Shown: positions 1-10,252, counted from the first letter of the stretch. The stretch: 64,000 nucleotides of DNA from Nitratireductor alexandrii (GCF_004000215.1 NZ_RBVY01000008.1:186001-250000), one strand, 5' to 3'. A program made the numbers and translations. The notes: generated by a model not told the origin, from the sequence alone.

Positions 1-11
1 TTCTCTGTCAT
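1..11 (-). CDS. ahcY: 5' end of a gene leaving the window, probably S-adenosylhomocysteinase
   Basis: Only the first codons are inside the window: ATG ACA GAG AA on the minus strand, with an AGGAG ribosome-binding site seven bases upstream (19-23). The amino terminus Met-Thr-Glu fits S-adenosylhomocysteinase, and in rhizobial genomes ahcY commonly follows ptsH in the order chvI-chvG-hprK-EIIA-ptsH. AhcY hydrolyses S-adenosylhomocysteine to adenosine and homocysteine in the activated methyl cycle. The identity is inferred from gene order and a candidate methionine-type operator upstream, not from protein sequence. Confidence 0.5.
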
Positions 12-333
12 CGCATTACTCCTGATGTCTTCGCTGTGCGGCGGCCGGCGGCCTGGAAAGACCCTGCCGGTCGTTCGAACTTTCGTCGGACGCTGCACGG
101 GGCGGGCGCGGTGGTCGCCGACCGGCGCTCGTGTCGCGACACGCTGCGCATCCGATTGGTTCCGGCGGGCCGACAAGCGTCCGCGATGCGGCGCGCGCCT
201 GCCCGACGCGGCGCTGTCTAGCAGATCGGCGAAAAGCTCACAACAGGATATAAGGAAATCTTTATCTGTGCATATGGACTGGCGCCGTTCCGGTTCCGGC
301 CGGCGGCCGTCGCGCGGGCTGCGGGCGCCGTCG
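12..333. other. Intergenic region between ptsH and putative ahcY
   Basis: There is no convincing gene in these 322 bases. The only notable element is an imperfect palindrome at 250-265 (listed separately). If transcription starts near it, the ahcY leader would be over 200 bases long; I did not recognise a known SAH or SAM riboswitch core in it. Confidence 0.5.
247..268 (-). promoter_or_regulatory. Imperfect palindrome, candidate SahR-type (methionine regulon) operator
   Basis: ATAAGGAAATCTTTAT at 250-265 is a near palindrome, with 12 of 16 positions matching its reverse complement. It stands out as AT-rich in GC-rich surroundings. ArsR-family SahR regulators in Proteobacteria control ahcY and other methyl-cycle genes through AT-rich palindromes; assignment to SahR here is an inference from location and shape. 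Confidence 0.35.
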
Positions 334-624
334 TCAGGCGTCCTCGCCGAAGCGGTTGGCGACCAGTTCCTCCAATGCGGCCATCGCCTCGTGCGCGTCG
401 GCGCCGGCGGCGGTGATGCGGATATGGCAGCCCGGGCTTGCCGCCAGCATCATCAGGCCCATGATCGAGGTGCCGCCGACCGAAACGCCGTCCTTTTCCA
501 CGGTCACCTCGGCCTTGAAACTGCCGGCGAGCTGCACGAAGCGCGCGGAGGCGCGTGCATGCAGGCCGCGCTTGTTGACGATCTCGATGTCGCGAACGAT
601 CGAGACTTCCCGCGTCGTCGTCAT
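334..624 (-). CDS. ptsH: HPr-type phosphocarrier protein
   Basis: This 96-residue protein is the phosphocarrier of the regulatory phosphotransferase system, passing phosphate from EI (PtsP type) to the EIIA proteins. The active-site histidine is visible at His22 in GLHARAS. The serine corresponding to the HprK phosphorylation site is Ser53 in the segment GGTSIMGLMML. The start codon overlaps the stop of the upstream EIIA gene by four bases (ATGA), so the two are translationally coupled. With no sugar permease nearby, and with hprK and a two-component system upstream, it most likely acts in regulation rather than sugar uptake, as in other rhizobia. Confidence 0.93.
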   Translation of the reverse strand: MTTTREVSIVRDIEIVNKRGLHARASARFVQLAGSFKAEVTVEKDGVSVGGTSIMGLMMLAASPGCHIRITAAGADAHEAMAALEELVANRFGEDA

Positions 625-1022
625 TTGCCGTTCAGGACCCGGCTCGCCACGTTGATATATTTGCGTCCGGCGGCCTGAGCGCCCTCCAGCGCGGCGGCCA
701 TGTCGTTGCCGGCGCGCACGCTGGTGAGCTTGATCAACATCGGCAGGTTCATGCCCGCGATCACCTCGATGCGGCCCGGCTCCATCACCGAGATGGCGAG
801 ATTGGAGGGCGTGCCGCCGAACATATCCGTAAGAATGACCACGCCGGCGCCGTCATCGACCCTGGCGACCGCCTCGACGATATCCTGACGCCGCAGTTCG
901 ATATCGTCGTCGGCCTCGATGGGGACGGTCTCGAAAGCATCCTGGGTCCCCACGACATGTTCGACGGCATGCCGGAATTCCTCGGCAAGGCGACCGTGCG
1001 TGACCAGCACGACTCCGATCAT
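621..1022 (-). CDS. PTS EIIA component, mannose family (regulatory PTS)
   Basis: A 133-residue single-domain EIIA of the mannose/fructose family (often called PtsM or ManX in rhizobia). The phospho-accepting histidine is His9 in the amino-terminal VTHG motif, and the MFGGTPSN segment typical of the family follows. No IIB, IIC or IID membrane partner is encoded nearby, so it probably serves as a phosphorylation-dependent regulator receiving phosphate from HPr. It overlaps ptsH by four bases. A GGGAG ribosome-binding site precedes the ATG, and just upstream lies a GC-rich hairpin (1042-1062). Confidence 0.9.
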   Translation of the reverse strand: MIGVVLVTHGRLAEEFRHAVEHVVGTQDAFETVPIEADDDIELRRQDIVEAVARVDDGAGVVILTDMFGGTPSNLAISVMEPGRIEVIAGMNLPMLIKLTSVRAGNDMAAALEGAQAAGRKYINVASRVLNGK

Positions 1023-1374
1023 GAATGCTTCGCTCCCGTCAGCGCCCCCAGGGTCGGGGCGCGTCTGTTCTGGTTTTTCGTCATCCGCCAGCCCGGCGGC
1101 AGGTGCGCTATCTTGTCGACGGGCCGGCCTTTGACAAGCCCAAATCTCGGATCACGGCCGATCAATATGGCCGAAATCGGGGCCGAGCGGCCGAAAAACG
1201 GCCCAAACCGAGTCGGTTCCTGGCTGTTTTGCGCAGCCTTGCGACTAGAAAAGACGGACGCCGGTCCGAGCGGAACGATCGCCGAAAAATCCGGGAATTT
1301 TTCCGTAATATGTTGAGAAATAATCATTTTCTCGAATGGGGGCGAGTCGTCGTCCCGACTGTTCGCGGCCGCGG
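1023..1374. other. Unusually long gap between hprK and the EIIA gene
   Basis: No gene is evident in these 352 bases. Two inverted repeats are visible: GCGCCCC (1042-1048) with GGGGCGC (1056-1062), directly upstream of the EIIA ribosome-binding site, and GAAAAAT (1284-1290) with ATTTTTC (1297-1303). They may mark a transcript end and a separate promoter, so that EIIA-ptsH can be expressed apart from chvI-chvG-hprK. That split is an inference. Confidence 0.4.
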
Positions 1375-1884
1375 TTACGGCGACGGCGTCCGGTCCGCGC
1401 CGACGGGCCGTGGCTGCAAGGCGCGCGTTTCGTCGCAACCCGCCCGCAACCGGCCGAGCGCCTCCAGCCGGGCGAGCACGGCCGGCATGGCGGCGGCCAC
1501 GGCGCGCTCGGCCACGGCGAGGGCTGCGATTTCCACCGTCTCGATCAGTTCCACGCCGCCGGGATCGAGCCGCGGCGCTTCGCGTGCCGGCACGAGCCTG
1601 ACGCACAGATCGATCACCGCCGCGGCTTCGTGCGCCTGGGCGGCCGGTCCGTGTCCGTAGACCTCAGCCAGCCCGGCGATCGCCCCGGGCACCCGCGCCA
1701 CCAGACGCGGCCCGTGCCGCTCGAGCACGAGCCGGTCGTCGCCGACGAGCCAGGCCGGCATGCCGGCCGCCCGGCACCGCGCCACGAGGCCCAGCGCCAG
1801 CGTCGATTTTCCGGCCCCGGACGGTCCCAGCACGATCACGCCGCGATCGCCGATGACGAGTCCGCTCGCGTGGACGTTTTTCAT
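1375..1884 (-). CDS. hprK: Short HPr kinase (alphaproteobacterial HprK)
   Basis: The product has 169 residues, about half the length of Firmicute HprK, because the amino-terminal domain is absent; this truncated form is normal in alphaproteobacteria. The Walker A motif GPSGAGKST lies at residues 20-28, preceded by VHASGLVIG, and a GLAEVYG segment corresponds to the family signature region. It is expected to phosphorylate the regulatory serine of HPr, modulating flow through the regulatory PTS. It follows chvG by 22 bases and is probably co-transcribed with chvI-chvG, coupling envelope-stress sensing to carbon and nitrogen status. Confidence 0.9.
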   Translation of the reverse strand: MKNVHASGLVIGDRGVIVLGPSGAGKSTLALGLVARCRAAGMPAWLVGDDRLVLERHGPRLVARVPGAIAGLAEVYGHGPAAQAHEAAAVIDLCVRLVPAREAPRLDPGGVELIETVEIAALAVAERAVAAAMPAVLARLEALGRLRAGCDETRALQPRPVGADRTPSP

Positions 1885-1906
1885 CGGCCGGCCATGCGTC
1901 GCATCC

Positions 1907-3715
1907 TCAGCCTTCGGCGGGCAGCTTGACGATGAAGCGCGCGCCGCGCACGTCGCCCGACTTGCTGCCGGGGATGTTTTCGGCCGTCAGCGTGCCGCCA
2001 TGGGCTTCGACGATCTGGCGGCTGATCGACAGGCCGAGGCCCGAATTCTGCCCGAACGCCTCGCCTTGGGGCCGGTCGGTGTAAAACCGCTCGAAGATGC
2101 GGTCGATGTTCTCGGCACGGATGCCCGGCCCGTTATCGTCGATGGTGACGATGATGTTGCGGGCGCTGCGCGCCAGCGTCAACTGAACGCGCCCGCCCTC
2201 GTCGGGGACGAAGGAGCGGGCGTTTTCGAGCAGGTTGGTGAACACCTGGCCGAGCCGCAGATCGTGGCCGTTGACCAGGAAGCCGCGCCCGTTCTGGCCG
2301 GCCTTGGCAACGCGAAACTCGATCGCGACCTGTTTCTTGTCGCGGGTATGCGCGCTTGCCGCCGCGACGAGATCGGTCAGGAATTTCTGCAGGTCGAGCG
2401 GTGCGGCGTCGGCGCGCGCCAGCTCGGCGTCGAGCCGAGAAGCGTCGGAAATGTCGGTGATCAGGCGATCGAGCCGGCGCACGTCGTGCTGGATGATGGC
2501 CAAAAGCCGACTGCGCGCCTCCTCGTTGCGTGCCAGGGGCAGCGTCTCGACCGCGCTGCGCAGCGAGGTCAGCGGGTTCTTCAATTCATGCGAGACGTCG
2601 GCGGCGAAACTCTCGATCGCGTCGATGCGCGCGTAAAGCGCCCTGGTCATGTCGCGCAGCGCGATCGACAGATTGCCGATCTCGTCCTGGCGCTCGGAGA
2701 AGTCGGGGATCTCCTCGCGGCTCCGCACGCCGCGGCGCACCCGCACCGCCGCCGCCGACAGCCGCCGCAGCGGATTGGCGATCGTGGAGGCGAGCAGCAT
2801 CGACAAGATCGCGGTCACCAGCGCCGCCACACCGAAGACGCGGAAGATCGCCTTGCGTTCGTCGGCGACGATCTTGTCGATGTCGCCGCCCTGGGTCGAC
2901 AGCAAAAGCACACCGAGCACGGCGCGGAAGCGCTGCACCGGCACCGCCACCGACACGATCATCTCGCCCTGTTCGCTGATGCGCACGACGAAGCCGGGCG
3001 TGCCGATCAGCGCCCGCATCACCTCCGGATAGGCGGCTCCGTTGCCGCCCGGCTGCTCGCGGTAAAGCGGCAGGTCGCTGCGGCGGAAGAAATCGGAGAG
3101 GATTTTCTCGACGCGGTCGAAAAAGTCCGGCTCGGCCTCCTCCAGCGGCGGCAGGTCGTAGCGCAGGATCTGGCCGCGCGAATAGAGATGGCGCGAATCC
3201 AGAAGCAGGTTGGCGTCGCGGTCGTAAATCCGCGCCCGGGTGCGCGTCGGCGAGATCAGGCGGCGCAGCAGCGGGGCGACCAGCTCCGGGTTGATGGGGA
3301 ACTCCAGACTGTCGAGCTGGTCCGTACCCGGCGCCAGGCTTTCGCCGGCCTGCAGCTCGAGCAGCTTTTCCGGATCGATGCTGATGGCATCGGTCTCCAC
3401 CGTCGCCGAGGCCGCGACCGCGGCCGCGATGATCTCGCCCTGGGTCATCAGGCTTTCGACGCGCGCCTCGATCAGCCCGTCCCGGAACTGGTTCAGGTAA
3501 AGAATGCCCAGAACCAGCACCCCGAGCGCGGCGAGGTTGAGAAACAGGATGCGCCGCGTCAGGCTGGAAAAGATGTGATGGCCCAGAAACCGGCGCAGGG
3601 GCACGGTCAGCCATCCGACGACGGATGGACCGTTTCGTGCCGTGCCTGCCCGTTTGCGTTCGGTTTCGGCTACCATCTGTTGCCGGGGTCCACCCGACGC
3701 CTGTCCCAGTTTCAC
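1907..3715 (-). CDS. chvG: Sensor histidine kinase ChvG (ExoS/BvrS family)
   Basis: The 602-residue membrane kinase has a first membrane helix near residues 55-75, a periplasmic domain of about 200 residues, a second helix near 295-315, a HAMP linker, then the dimerisation domain with the phospho-acceptor His376 in [12 protein letters not shown], and a catalytic domain with NLLENA and DNGPGI boxes. It senses acidity and envelope state in rhizobia and Brucella, and phosphorylates ChvI. The chosen start is GTG, overlapping the chvI stop as GTGA; an in-frame ATG 14 codons later is an alternative. Organisation is chvI-chvG-hprK. Confidence 0.93.
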   Translation of the reverse strand: MKLGQASGGPRQQMVAETERKRAGTARNGPSVVGWLTVPLRRFLGHHIFSSLTRRILFLNLAALGVLVLGILYLNQFRDGLIEARVESLMTQGEIIAAAVAASATVETDAISIDPEKLLELQAGESLAPGTDQLDSLEFPINPELVAPLLRRLISPTRTRARIYDRDANLLLDSRHLYSRGQILRYDLPPLEEAEPDFFDRVEKILSDFFRRSDLPLYREQPGGNGAAYPEVMRALIGTPGFVVRISEQGEMIVSVAVPVQRFRAVLGVLLLSTQGGDIDKIVADERKAIFRVFGVAALVTAILSMLLASTIANPLRRLSAAAVRVRRGVRSREEIPDFSERQDEIGNLSIALRDMTRALYARIDAIESFAADVSHELKNPLTSLRSAVETLPLARNEEARSRLLAIIQHDVRRLDRLITDISDASRLDAELARADAAPLDLQKFLTDLVAAASAHTRDKKQVAIEFRVAKAGQNGRGFLVNGHDLRLGQVFTNLLENARSFVPDEGGRVQLTLARSARNIIVTIDDNGPGIRAENIDRIFERFYTDRPQGEAFGQNSGLGLSISRQIVEAHGGTLTAENIPGSKSGDVRGARFIVKLPAEG

Positions 3716-4413
3716 GCCTCGCGGAAGCGGTATCCAACACCATAAAGTGTTTCGATCATGTCGAATTCTTGGTCGACGACCTTGAACTTCTTCCTGAGCC
3801 GCTTGATGTGGCTGTCGATCGTGCGGTCGTCAACATAGACCTGCTCGTCATAGGCCGAATCCATCAGCGCGTCACGGCTTTTGACCACGCCGGGACGCTG
3901 GGCCAGCGAGTGCAGGATCAGGAATTCGGTCACCGTCAGGATGACCGGCTCGCCCTTCCAGGTGCAGGTATGCCGCTCCTGGTCCATGACCAGTTGCCCG
4001 CGTTCGAGCGATTTCGTCTGGCCGCTGGGCGATTTGGCGGCGGCCTCGCGCGCGTTGGCGCGCCGCAGCACCGCCTTGACCCGCTCGACCAGCAGGCGCT
4101 GGGAGAACGGTTTGCGGATGAAGTCGTCGGCGCCCATCTTGAGGCCGAACAATTCGTCGATCTCGTCGTCCTTCGACGTCAGGAAGATCACCGGCATGTC
4201 CGATTTCTGCCGCAGCCGGCGCAGCAGCTCCATGCCGTCCATGCGCGGCATCTTGATGTCGAGAATGGCCAGATTGGGCGGGCGGGCGGAAAACCCGTCC
4301 AGGGCGGACGACCCGTCCGTGTAGGTCTCCACGCGATAGCCTTCCGATTCCAGGGCGATGGAGACCGAAGTCAGGATGTTGCGGTCATCGTCGACGAGTG
4401 CGATCGTTGCCAT
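3712..4413 (-). CDS. chvI: Response regulator ChvI (OmpR family)
   Basis: The 233-residue regulator has a receiver domain with the acidic pocket DDD at 8-10 and phospho-acceptor Asp52 in [10 protein letters not shown], then a winged-helix DNA-binding domain ending in the GYRF segment. ATG at 4413 is chosen because family members begin [10 protein letters not shown]; a GAGGGA ribosome-binding site lies ten bases upstream. Further in-frame start codons up to 4533 would add a non-conserved extension. In Sinorhizobium and Brucella the orthologue controls exopolysaccharide, motility and outer-membrane genes. It is transcribed divergently from pckA, a reported ChvI-linked gene in some relatives. 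Confidence 0.95.
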   Translation of the reverse strand: MATIALVDDDRNILTSVSIALESEGYRVETYTDGSSALDGFSARPPNLAILDIKMPRMDGMELLRRLRQKSDMPVIFLTSKDDEIDELFGLKMGADDFIRKPFSQRLLVERVKAVLRRANAREAAAKSPSGQTKSLERGQLVMDQERHTCTWKGEPVILTVTEFLILHSLAQRPGVVKSRDALMDSAYDEQVYVDDRTIDSHIKRLRKKFKVVDQEFDMIETLYGVGYRFREA

Positions 4414-4764
4414 GTCAAACGTATCCCTCATAAGCGGGCGTCCCTTCCTGCTTCCGGAAAGGGCTATAGGCGGACAAATTGGGTACAAAATGTGGCATAG
4501 AACAAAGGCCATGTCACATGCGCGGACCCGCAAGCCCCATATCGCCTGTGCACGACCTATTCCGGCGAACGGAAAAATTTAACCCTTTTTCAACAGCCTG
4601 CCCGTTTTTAAACGATTTAGGAAAAATTCAAAAATTTTTAAATCGATTAATGATTTGAAACAAAAAGGCTTTTCTGGTTGTGACCTCTGGCCGATGCTTG
4701 CCGGGGTCGAGGTTAGCGCATTGGCGGACGAACCAACGCAAAAAGACGCCAGGGAGCGGAACGA
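4414..4764. promoter_or_regulatory. Divergent chvI/pckA promoter region
   Basis: This 351-base region separates two divergent genes and becomes strikingly AT-rich between about 4576 and 4680. It contains the palindrome AAAAATTTTT (4630-4639) and the inverted repeat AAATC (4640-4644)/GATTT (4652-4656). These are plausible sites for a shared regulator, but I could not assign a specific protein or a reliable -35/-10 pair. Confidence 0.5.
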
Positions 4765-6375
<1,611 letters not shown>

Positions 6376-6406
6376 CGTTGCGGCGCCGGTTTCGCGCGCA
6401 GATAGC

Positions 6407-6436
6407 GGCCCGGCCTCGCGCCGGGCCTTTTCTTTT
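6407..6436 (+). terminator. Rho-independent terminator of pckA
   Basis: GGCCCGGC (6407-6414) pairs perfectly with GCCGGGCC (6420-6427) around a five-base loop, followed immediately by TTTTCTTTT. It lies about 30 bases after the pckA stop. Confidence 0.93.
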
Positions 6437-6540
6437 GGCCCCCGGCGCGGCATGTGTGGATTGCGGCGGGTTCGGCGCACGACGAAATCTCCGTGTCCGA
6501 AACCGCGCCAGGATTGGGGTCCGCACCCCGGGAGAGGGGC

Positions 6541-6978
6541 ATGTCAGGCGAAGAGGTGTTTTCGATCGCGCCCGGCGTGACGGTCGGCGAGGCCGAACTC
6601 GAGGAGCATTTCATCCGCTCCTCCGGTCCCGGCGGCCAGAACGTCAACAAGGTCGCGACAGCCGTCCAGCTGCGCTTCGACGCGCGCAACGCCCGCGGCC
6701 TGCCGGAGCCCGTGCGCAATCGCCTTGTGAAGCTGGCTGGCCAGCGCGCCACCAAGGACGGCGTGATCGTCATTGAGGCCGGGCGGTTCAGGACCCAGGA
6801 GCGCAATCGCGAGGACGCGCGCCAGCGCCTGCTGGCGCTCGTCGCCCGCGCCGCCGAGCCGCCGCCGCCGCCGCGCAAGAAGACGCGGCCGTCGAAAGGC
6901 GCGGTCGAGCGCCGTTTGAAGGCCAAGGCCGGCCGCGCGGCGATCAAGAAGATGCGCGGGCGTGTCGACAAGGAGTGA
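6541..6978 (+). CDS. arfB: Ribosome-rescue peptidyl-tRNA hydrolase ArfB (YaeJ)
   Basis: The 145-residue protein carries the release-factor GGQ motif at residues 31-33 within SSGPGGQNVNKV, followed by a carboxy-terminal tail rich in Lys and Arg, as in ArfB/YaeJ and ICT1. Such proteins enter ribosomes stalled on non-stop mRNA, the basic tail occupying the empty mRNA channel while GGQ hydrolyses the peptidyl-tRNA. The start at 6541 follows a GGGAGAGGGG ribosome-binding site; upstream in-frame starts from 6454 give a non-conserved extension. It has no obvious operon partner. Confidence 0.9.
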   Translation: MSGEEVFSIAPGVTVGEAELEEHFIRSSGPGGQNVNKVATAVQLRFDARNARGLPEPVRNRLVKLAGQRATKDGVIVIEAGRFRTQERNREDARQRLLALVARAAEPPPPPRKKTRPSKGAVERRLKAKAGRAAIKKMRGRVDKE

Positions 6979-7071
6979 CGTCACGCCGGCGGCGGATCCG
7001 GCCGGCTGTGGATGGTAACCATGATTTTCGGATTGGCGGTGTCGTGAATTGACAGCGGCAGCGCAAGCCTC

Positions 7072-7086
7072 TTAACCTTTTCTTAA
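7072..7086 (+). promoter_or_regulatory. CtrA full-site TTAA-N7-TTAA
   Basis: TTAACCTTTTCTTAA is an exact match to the CtrA consensus, 31 bases upstream of the start codon of the protease-like gene. CtrA is the master cell-cycle response regulator of alphaproteobacteria, so the gene may be cell-cycle controlled. Site location suggests overlap with the core promoter; activation versus repression cannot be read. Confidence 0.6.
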
Positions 7087-7117
7087 CGATAAGACACGGG
7101 TTGCAGGGGGCGAGCCG

Positions 7118-7735
7118 ATGCATGGCAAGACGACGCCGGGACTCCGGCCAACGATCCTCGCGGCGCTTCTGGTGGCCGGGTCGCTCGCGCCTGCCGCCGC
7201 GCAGCCGGTCGATTCCATGGTCACCGGCAGCCTGACCTCGCAGCCGATCGGCCATTACGAGTTCTGCAAGGCCAATCCGCGCGAATGTTCCATCGCCATG
7301 CGCGACCGCGGTCCCGCGCGGCTCACCAAGACGCTGTGGTCGACGCTGTCGCGCGTGAACGTTTCGGTCAACCGCGCCGTCAAGCCGATGAACGACATCG
7401 ACATTTTCGGCAAGGACGAGGTGTGGAGCTATCCCGACGGTGTCGGCGATTGCGAGGACTACGTGCTCGAAAAGCGCCGCCTGCTGCAGGGCAAGGGCGT
7501 GTCGCTCACCAACCTGCTGATCACCGTGGTGCGCAAGCCCGACGGCGAGGGCCACGCCGTGCTGACCGTGCGCACCGACAAGGGCGACCTCATTCTCGAC
7601 AATCTGCGCGACGATATCCGCCCGTGGAGCAAGACCGGCTACCGGTTCCTCAAACGGCAGGCGAGCAACCATACCGGCCGCTGGGTCAATCTCCACGCCG
7701 AGCGCAACCGGTTCGTCGGCTCGGTCAACCGTTGA
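7118..7735 (+). CDS. Secreted transglutaminase-like cysteine proteinase (BTLCP/DUF920 family)
   Basis: The 205-residue protein begins with a cleavable signal peptide (hydrophobic core around residues 12-27, AAAQ cleavage region) and so is probably periplasmic. The catalytic triad expected for bacterial transglutaminase-like cysteine proteinases is visible: Cys112 in GVGDCEDY, His146 in GEGHAVL and Asp161 in LILDNL. The family is related in fold to LapG, which cleaves adhesins, but no LapD or adhesin gene is adjacent and the substrate is unknown. A perfect CtrA box precedes the gene. Confidence 0.85.
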   Translation: MHGKTTPGLRPTILAALLVAGSLAPAAAQPVDSMVTGSLTSQPIGHYEFCKANPRECSIAMRDRGPARLTKTLWSTLSRVNVSVNRAVKPMNDIDIFGKDEVWSYPDGVGDCEDYVLEKRRLLQGKGVSLTNLLITVVRKPDGEGHAVLTVRTDKGDLILDNLRDDIRPWSKTGYRFLKRQASNHTGRWVNLHAERNRFVGSVNR

Positions 7736-8080
7736 GCGGGTCCGTCTGAACGGCCTGGCGCGCGACCGTCGCTCGCCAAGCCAGCCGGCCCGACCGCGCC
7801 CTTCAAAGAGCGTTCCAAAAACTCCTCCCGGACGGCCTTGCGCCGGTTTTGCCCGCCCACTCGTCAGGGCGTGCGATCGCGGTCGCGCCGACCGGCCAGG
7901 CCGGCCCCGAAGAACGGCGGCGATGGCGCGAAGCCGGGGGCGCCCGGCGCGGCCTCAAGCCATGTACGCCAGCCGTCGAATACCCTTTCCGGCGGTGAGG
8001 GGACGACAGGCCTCGGTTGCGATTGATTTGCCGCCCATATCCCTATACCCGGACAGGAACGGAAATCGACTGAGTGGGAC
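7736..8080. other. Intergenic region upstream of the FMN reductase gene
   Basis: No supported gene in these 345 bases. The first part is GC-rich without a clear terminator. Near its end TTGATT (8023-8028) and TATAC (8044-8048) could be promoter elements for the reductase-pyrF operon, but their spacing is short (15 bases), so this is only a suggestion. Confidence 0.3.
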
Positions 8081-8671
8081 ATGACGGTACGTATACTCGT
8101 TTTCGCAGGCTCGATCCGCAGCGGCGCGTTCAGCGGCCGCACCGCCGACGCGGCCATGAAAGAACTGGCCCTGCAGGGCGCGGAGGTCACCCGCATTTCG
8201 CTGGAGGACTATCCGCTGCCGATCATGGACGAGGACCTCGAAAAGGAAAAAGGCATCCCTGAAAACGCGCTCAAGCTCGCACGGCTGTTCGCAGCCCATG
8301 ACGGGCTTCTGATCGCCAGTCCCGAATACAACGCCTCGATCCCGCCGCTGCTCAAGAACACGCTCGACTGGGTGAGCCGCGTCAAAAAGGACGGCGCCGC
8401 GCCGCTGCACCCGTATCAGGACAAGGTCGTCGGCCTGTGCTCCTCGTCCAACGGTCAGTTCGGCGGCAATCGCGGCCTCTATCATCTGCGCGCCGTGCTG
8501 ATGAACTGCCAGGCCGAGATCGTTACGCCGCAATGTTCGGTCGCGGGCGCCGCCGAGGCCTTCGACGAGGAGGGGCGGCTGAAGAACGAGCGCCAGCACA
8601 AGATGCTGGAAAAGGTCTGCCGCACGCTGATCGAACGGGCCTCGATGCTGTCGACGAGGGTGGATGCATGA
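8081..8671 (+). CDS. NAD(P)H-dependent FMN reductase family protein
   Basis: The 196-residue flavodoxin-fold protein begins [17 protein letters not shown], the FMN phosphate-binding loop of the FMN_red family, and has the [18 protein letters not shown] segment typical of chromate/quinone/azo reductases such as ChrR and YieF. It probably reduces flavin or quinones with NAD(P)H in the cytoplasm. Its stop codon overlaps the pyrF start (ATGA), implying translational coupling. The specific electron acceptor cannot be inferred. Confidence 0.88.
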   Translation: MTVRILVFAGSIRSGAFSGRTADAAMKELALQGAEVTRISLEDYPLPIMDEDLEKEKGIPENALKLARLFAAHDGLLIASPEYNASIPPLLKNTLDWVSRVKKDGAAPLHPYQDKVVGLCSSSNGQFGGNRGLYHLRAVLMNCQAEIVTPQCSVAGAAEAFDEEGRLKNERQHKMLEKVCRTLIERASMLSTRVDA

Positions 8672-9369
8672 AGGACGCGAACAACGTCGCCGAAAGACTG
8701 ATCGTCGGGCTCGACCTGCCGGATGTGGCGACGGCCGAAAAGGCCGTTTCGGAACTCGACGGTGTCGTCTCCTTCTTCAAGATCGGCTATCGGCTGGTGT
8801 TCGCCGGTGGTCTCGAATTCGCGCGCGATCTCGTCGCCTCGGGCAAGAACGTGTTTCTCGACATGAAACTGCTCGACATCGACAACACCGTGGCCGAGGG
8901 CGTCGAGAACGTCGCCGCGATGGGCGTGTCGATGCTGACCGTGCACGCCTATCCCAAGGCGATGCGCGCCGCCGTCGAAGCGGCCGCCGGCAGCGATCTG
9001 TGCCTGCTCGGCGTGACCGTGCTCACCTCGATGGACGATCGCGACCTCTCCGAGGCCGGTTACGGCTTCGACGCCCGCGCCCTGGTCGAGCGCCGCGCGC
9101 GCCAGGCGCGCGAGACCGGCATGGGCGGCATCGTCTGCGCGGCCACCGAGGCGGCGGCCGTGCGCGCGATCGTCGGCCCGGAGATGGCGCTGGTGACGCC
9201 GGGCATCCGTCCGGCCGGCGCCGCCCACGGCGACCAGAAGCGGGTGATGACGCCGGCCGATGGGCTGCGCGCCGGCGCCAGCCATCTCGTCGTCGCCCGT
9301 CCGGTCGTCGGCGCGCGCGACCGCCGCGCCGCCGCCCAGGCGATCATCACGGAAATGGAAACGGCCTGA
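8668..9369 (+). CDS. pyrF: Orotidine 5'-phosphate decarboxylase
   Basis: The 233-residue enzyme decarboxylates OMP to UMP, the last step of de novo pyrimidine synthesis. The catalytic Asp-Lys-Asp-Asp array is seen in [13 protein letters not shown] (Lys67), and the phosphate-binding VTPGIRPAG and VVARPVV segments follow, giving the full family architecture and length. The ATG overlaps the preceding stop by four bases. It is followed after 25 bases by a DUF1330 gene, a pairing common in rhizobia. Confidence 0.95.
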   Translation: MKDANNVAERLIVGLDLPDVATAEKAVSELDGVVSFFKIGYRLVFAGGLEFARDLVASGKNVFLDMKLLDIDNTVAEGVENVAAMGVSMLTVHAYPKAMRAAVEAAAGSDLCLLGVTVLTSMDDRDLSEAGYGFDARALVERRARQARETGMGGIVCAATEAAAVRAIVGPEMALVTPGIRPAGAAHGDQKRVMTPADGLRAGASHLVVARPVVGARDRRAAAQAIITEMETA

Positions 9370-9394
9370 ACCAGAACCGTCCCGGGAGGAAAAC

Positions 9395-9688
9395 ATGCCG
9401 AAAGCCTATTGGATCGCCCATGTCGATGTCCGCGATCCCGAACGCTACAAGGATTATGTCGCGACCGCGAAGCCGGCCTTCGAACGACACGGCGCCAATT
9501 TCCTGGCCCGCGGCGGCGCCTACGAGGCGATGGAAGGCGCGGGGCGCGCGCGCAACGTCGTCATCGAGTTTCCATCCCTGCAGGCGGCGAAGGAATGCTA
9601 CAATTCGCCCGAATACCAGGCGGCCAAGGCGATCCGCGTGACGGTCGCCGATGCCGAGATGGTGATCGTCGAGGGATATGACGCCTGA
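9395..9688 (+). CDS. DUF1330 family protein
   Basis: This 97-residue protein matches the DUF1330 family, a ferredoxin-like dimeric alpha/beta-barrel fold, with characteristic segments YWIAHVDVRDPERYKDY near the start and VVIEFPS in the middle. The biochemical role of the family is unknown. A GGGAGGA ribosome-binding site (9384-9390) fixes the start. It is in a run with pyrF and overlaps the following acetyltransferase gene. Confidence 0.88.
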   Translation: MPKAYWIAHVDVRDPERYKDYVATAKPAFERHGANFLARGGAYEAMEGAGRARNVVIEFPSLQAAKECYNSPEYQAAKAIRVTVADAEMVIVEGYDA

Positions 9689-10227
9689 GCGGCATTCCCG
9701 CCCTGCCTGCCGGCTACGCCATCAGAGCCGCCCGGCCTGACGAGGTCCCCCGGCTGATCGCCGTCGAGACGGCGGCCGCGCGCCTGTTCGCCGACCACGG
9801 CTATCCCGCGCTCGCCGACGAGCCTCCGCGCACGCCCAAGGCGTTCGCCCGCTTCACGGCCGGCACCAGCGTGCTCGTCGCCGAAAGCCGGGATGCCACG
9901 CCGGCCGGCTTCGTCGTGGGCGGCGATGTCGGCGGCTATTTTTACCTGATGGAGCTCTCCGTCGATCCCGCCCATGGCCGGCGCGGGCTTGGCACCGCCC
10001 TCGTGCTGGCCGCGCTCGGCGCGGCGCGGCGGCTCGCCTATCGCGATGCCGCGCTTTCCACCTTCCGCGCCGTGCCCTTCAACGCGCCCTTTTACGGCAA
10101 GCTCGGCTTTAGCGAACTGGAGCCGGCGCATGCGCCGCCGGCGCTTCTGGCCCGGTTCAAGCGCGAGATGCCGCCGGGCGTCGAGGCGTCGGCGCGCGTG
10201 CTGATGGTGCGGCGCATCGGGGCCTAG
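9685..10227 (+). CDS. GNAT-family N-acetyltransferase with probable CTG start
   Basis: The reading frame encodes a GNAT acetyltransferase of about 180 residues, with AIRAARPDEVPRLIAVE at the start (strand 1/helix 1), the acetyl-CoA loop in HGRRGLGTALV and the FYGKLGF motif near the end. The conserved amino terminus lies upstream of the first ATG/GTG/TTG of the frame (9871), so a non-AUG start is needed. CTG at 9685 overlaps the DUF1330 stop as CTGA, and GAGGGA (9671-9676) lies eight bases upstream, which makes it the best candidate. The acceptor substrate is unknown. Confidence 0.78.
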   Translation: MSGIPALPAGYAIRAARPDEVPRLIAVETAAARLFADHGYPALADEPPRTPKAFARFTAGTSVLVAESRDATPAGFVVGGDVGGYFYLMELSVDPAHGRRGLGTALVLAALGAARRLAYRDAALSTFRAVPFNAPFYGKLGFSELEPAHAPPALLARFKREMPPGVEASARVLMVRRIGA

Positions 10228-10252
10228 CCTGGTGCAGGGCGGAACAGCTCTA

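Noticed and set aside
4638-4650. TTAA-ATCGA-TTAA upstream of pckA as a CtrA site
   Set aside because: Spacer is five bases instead of seven.
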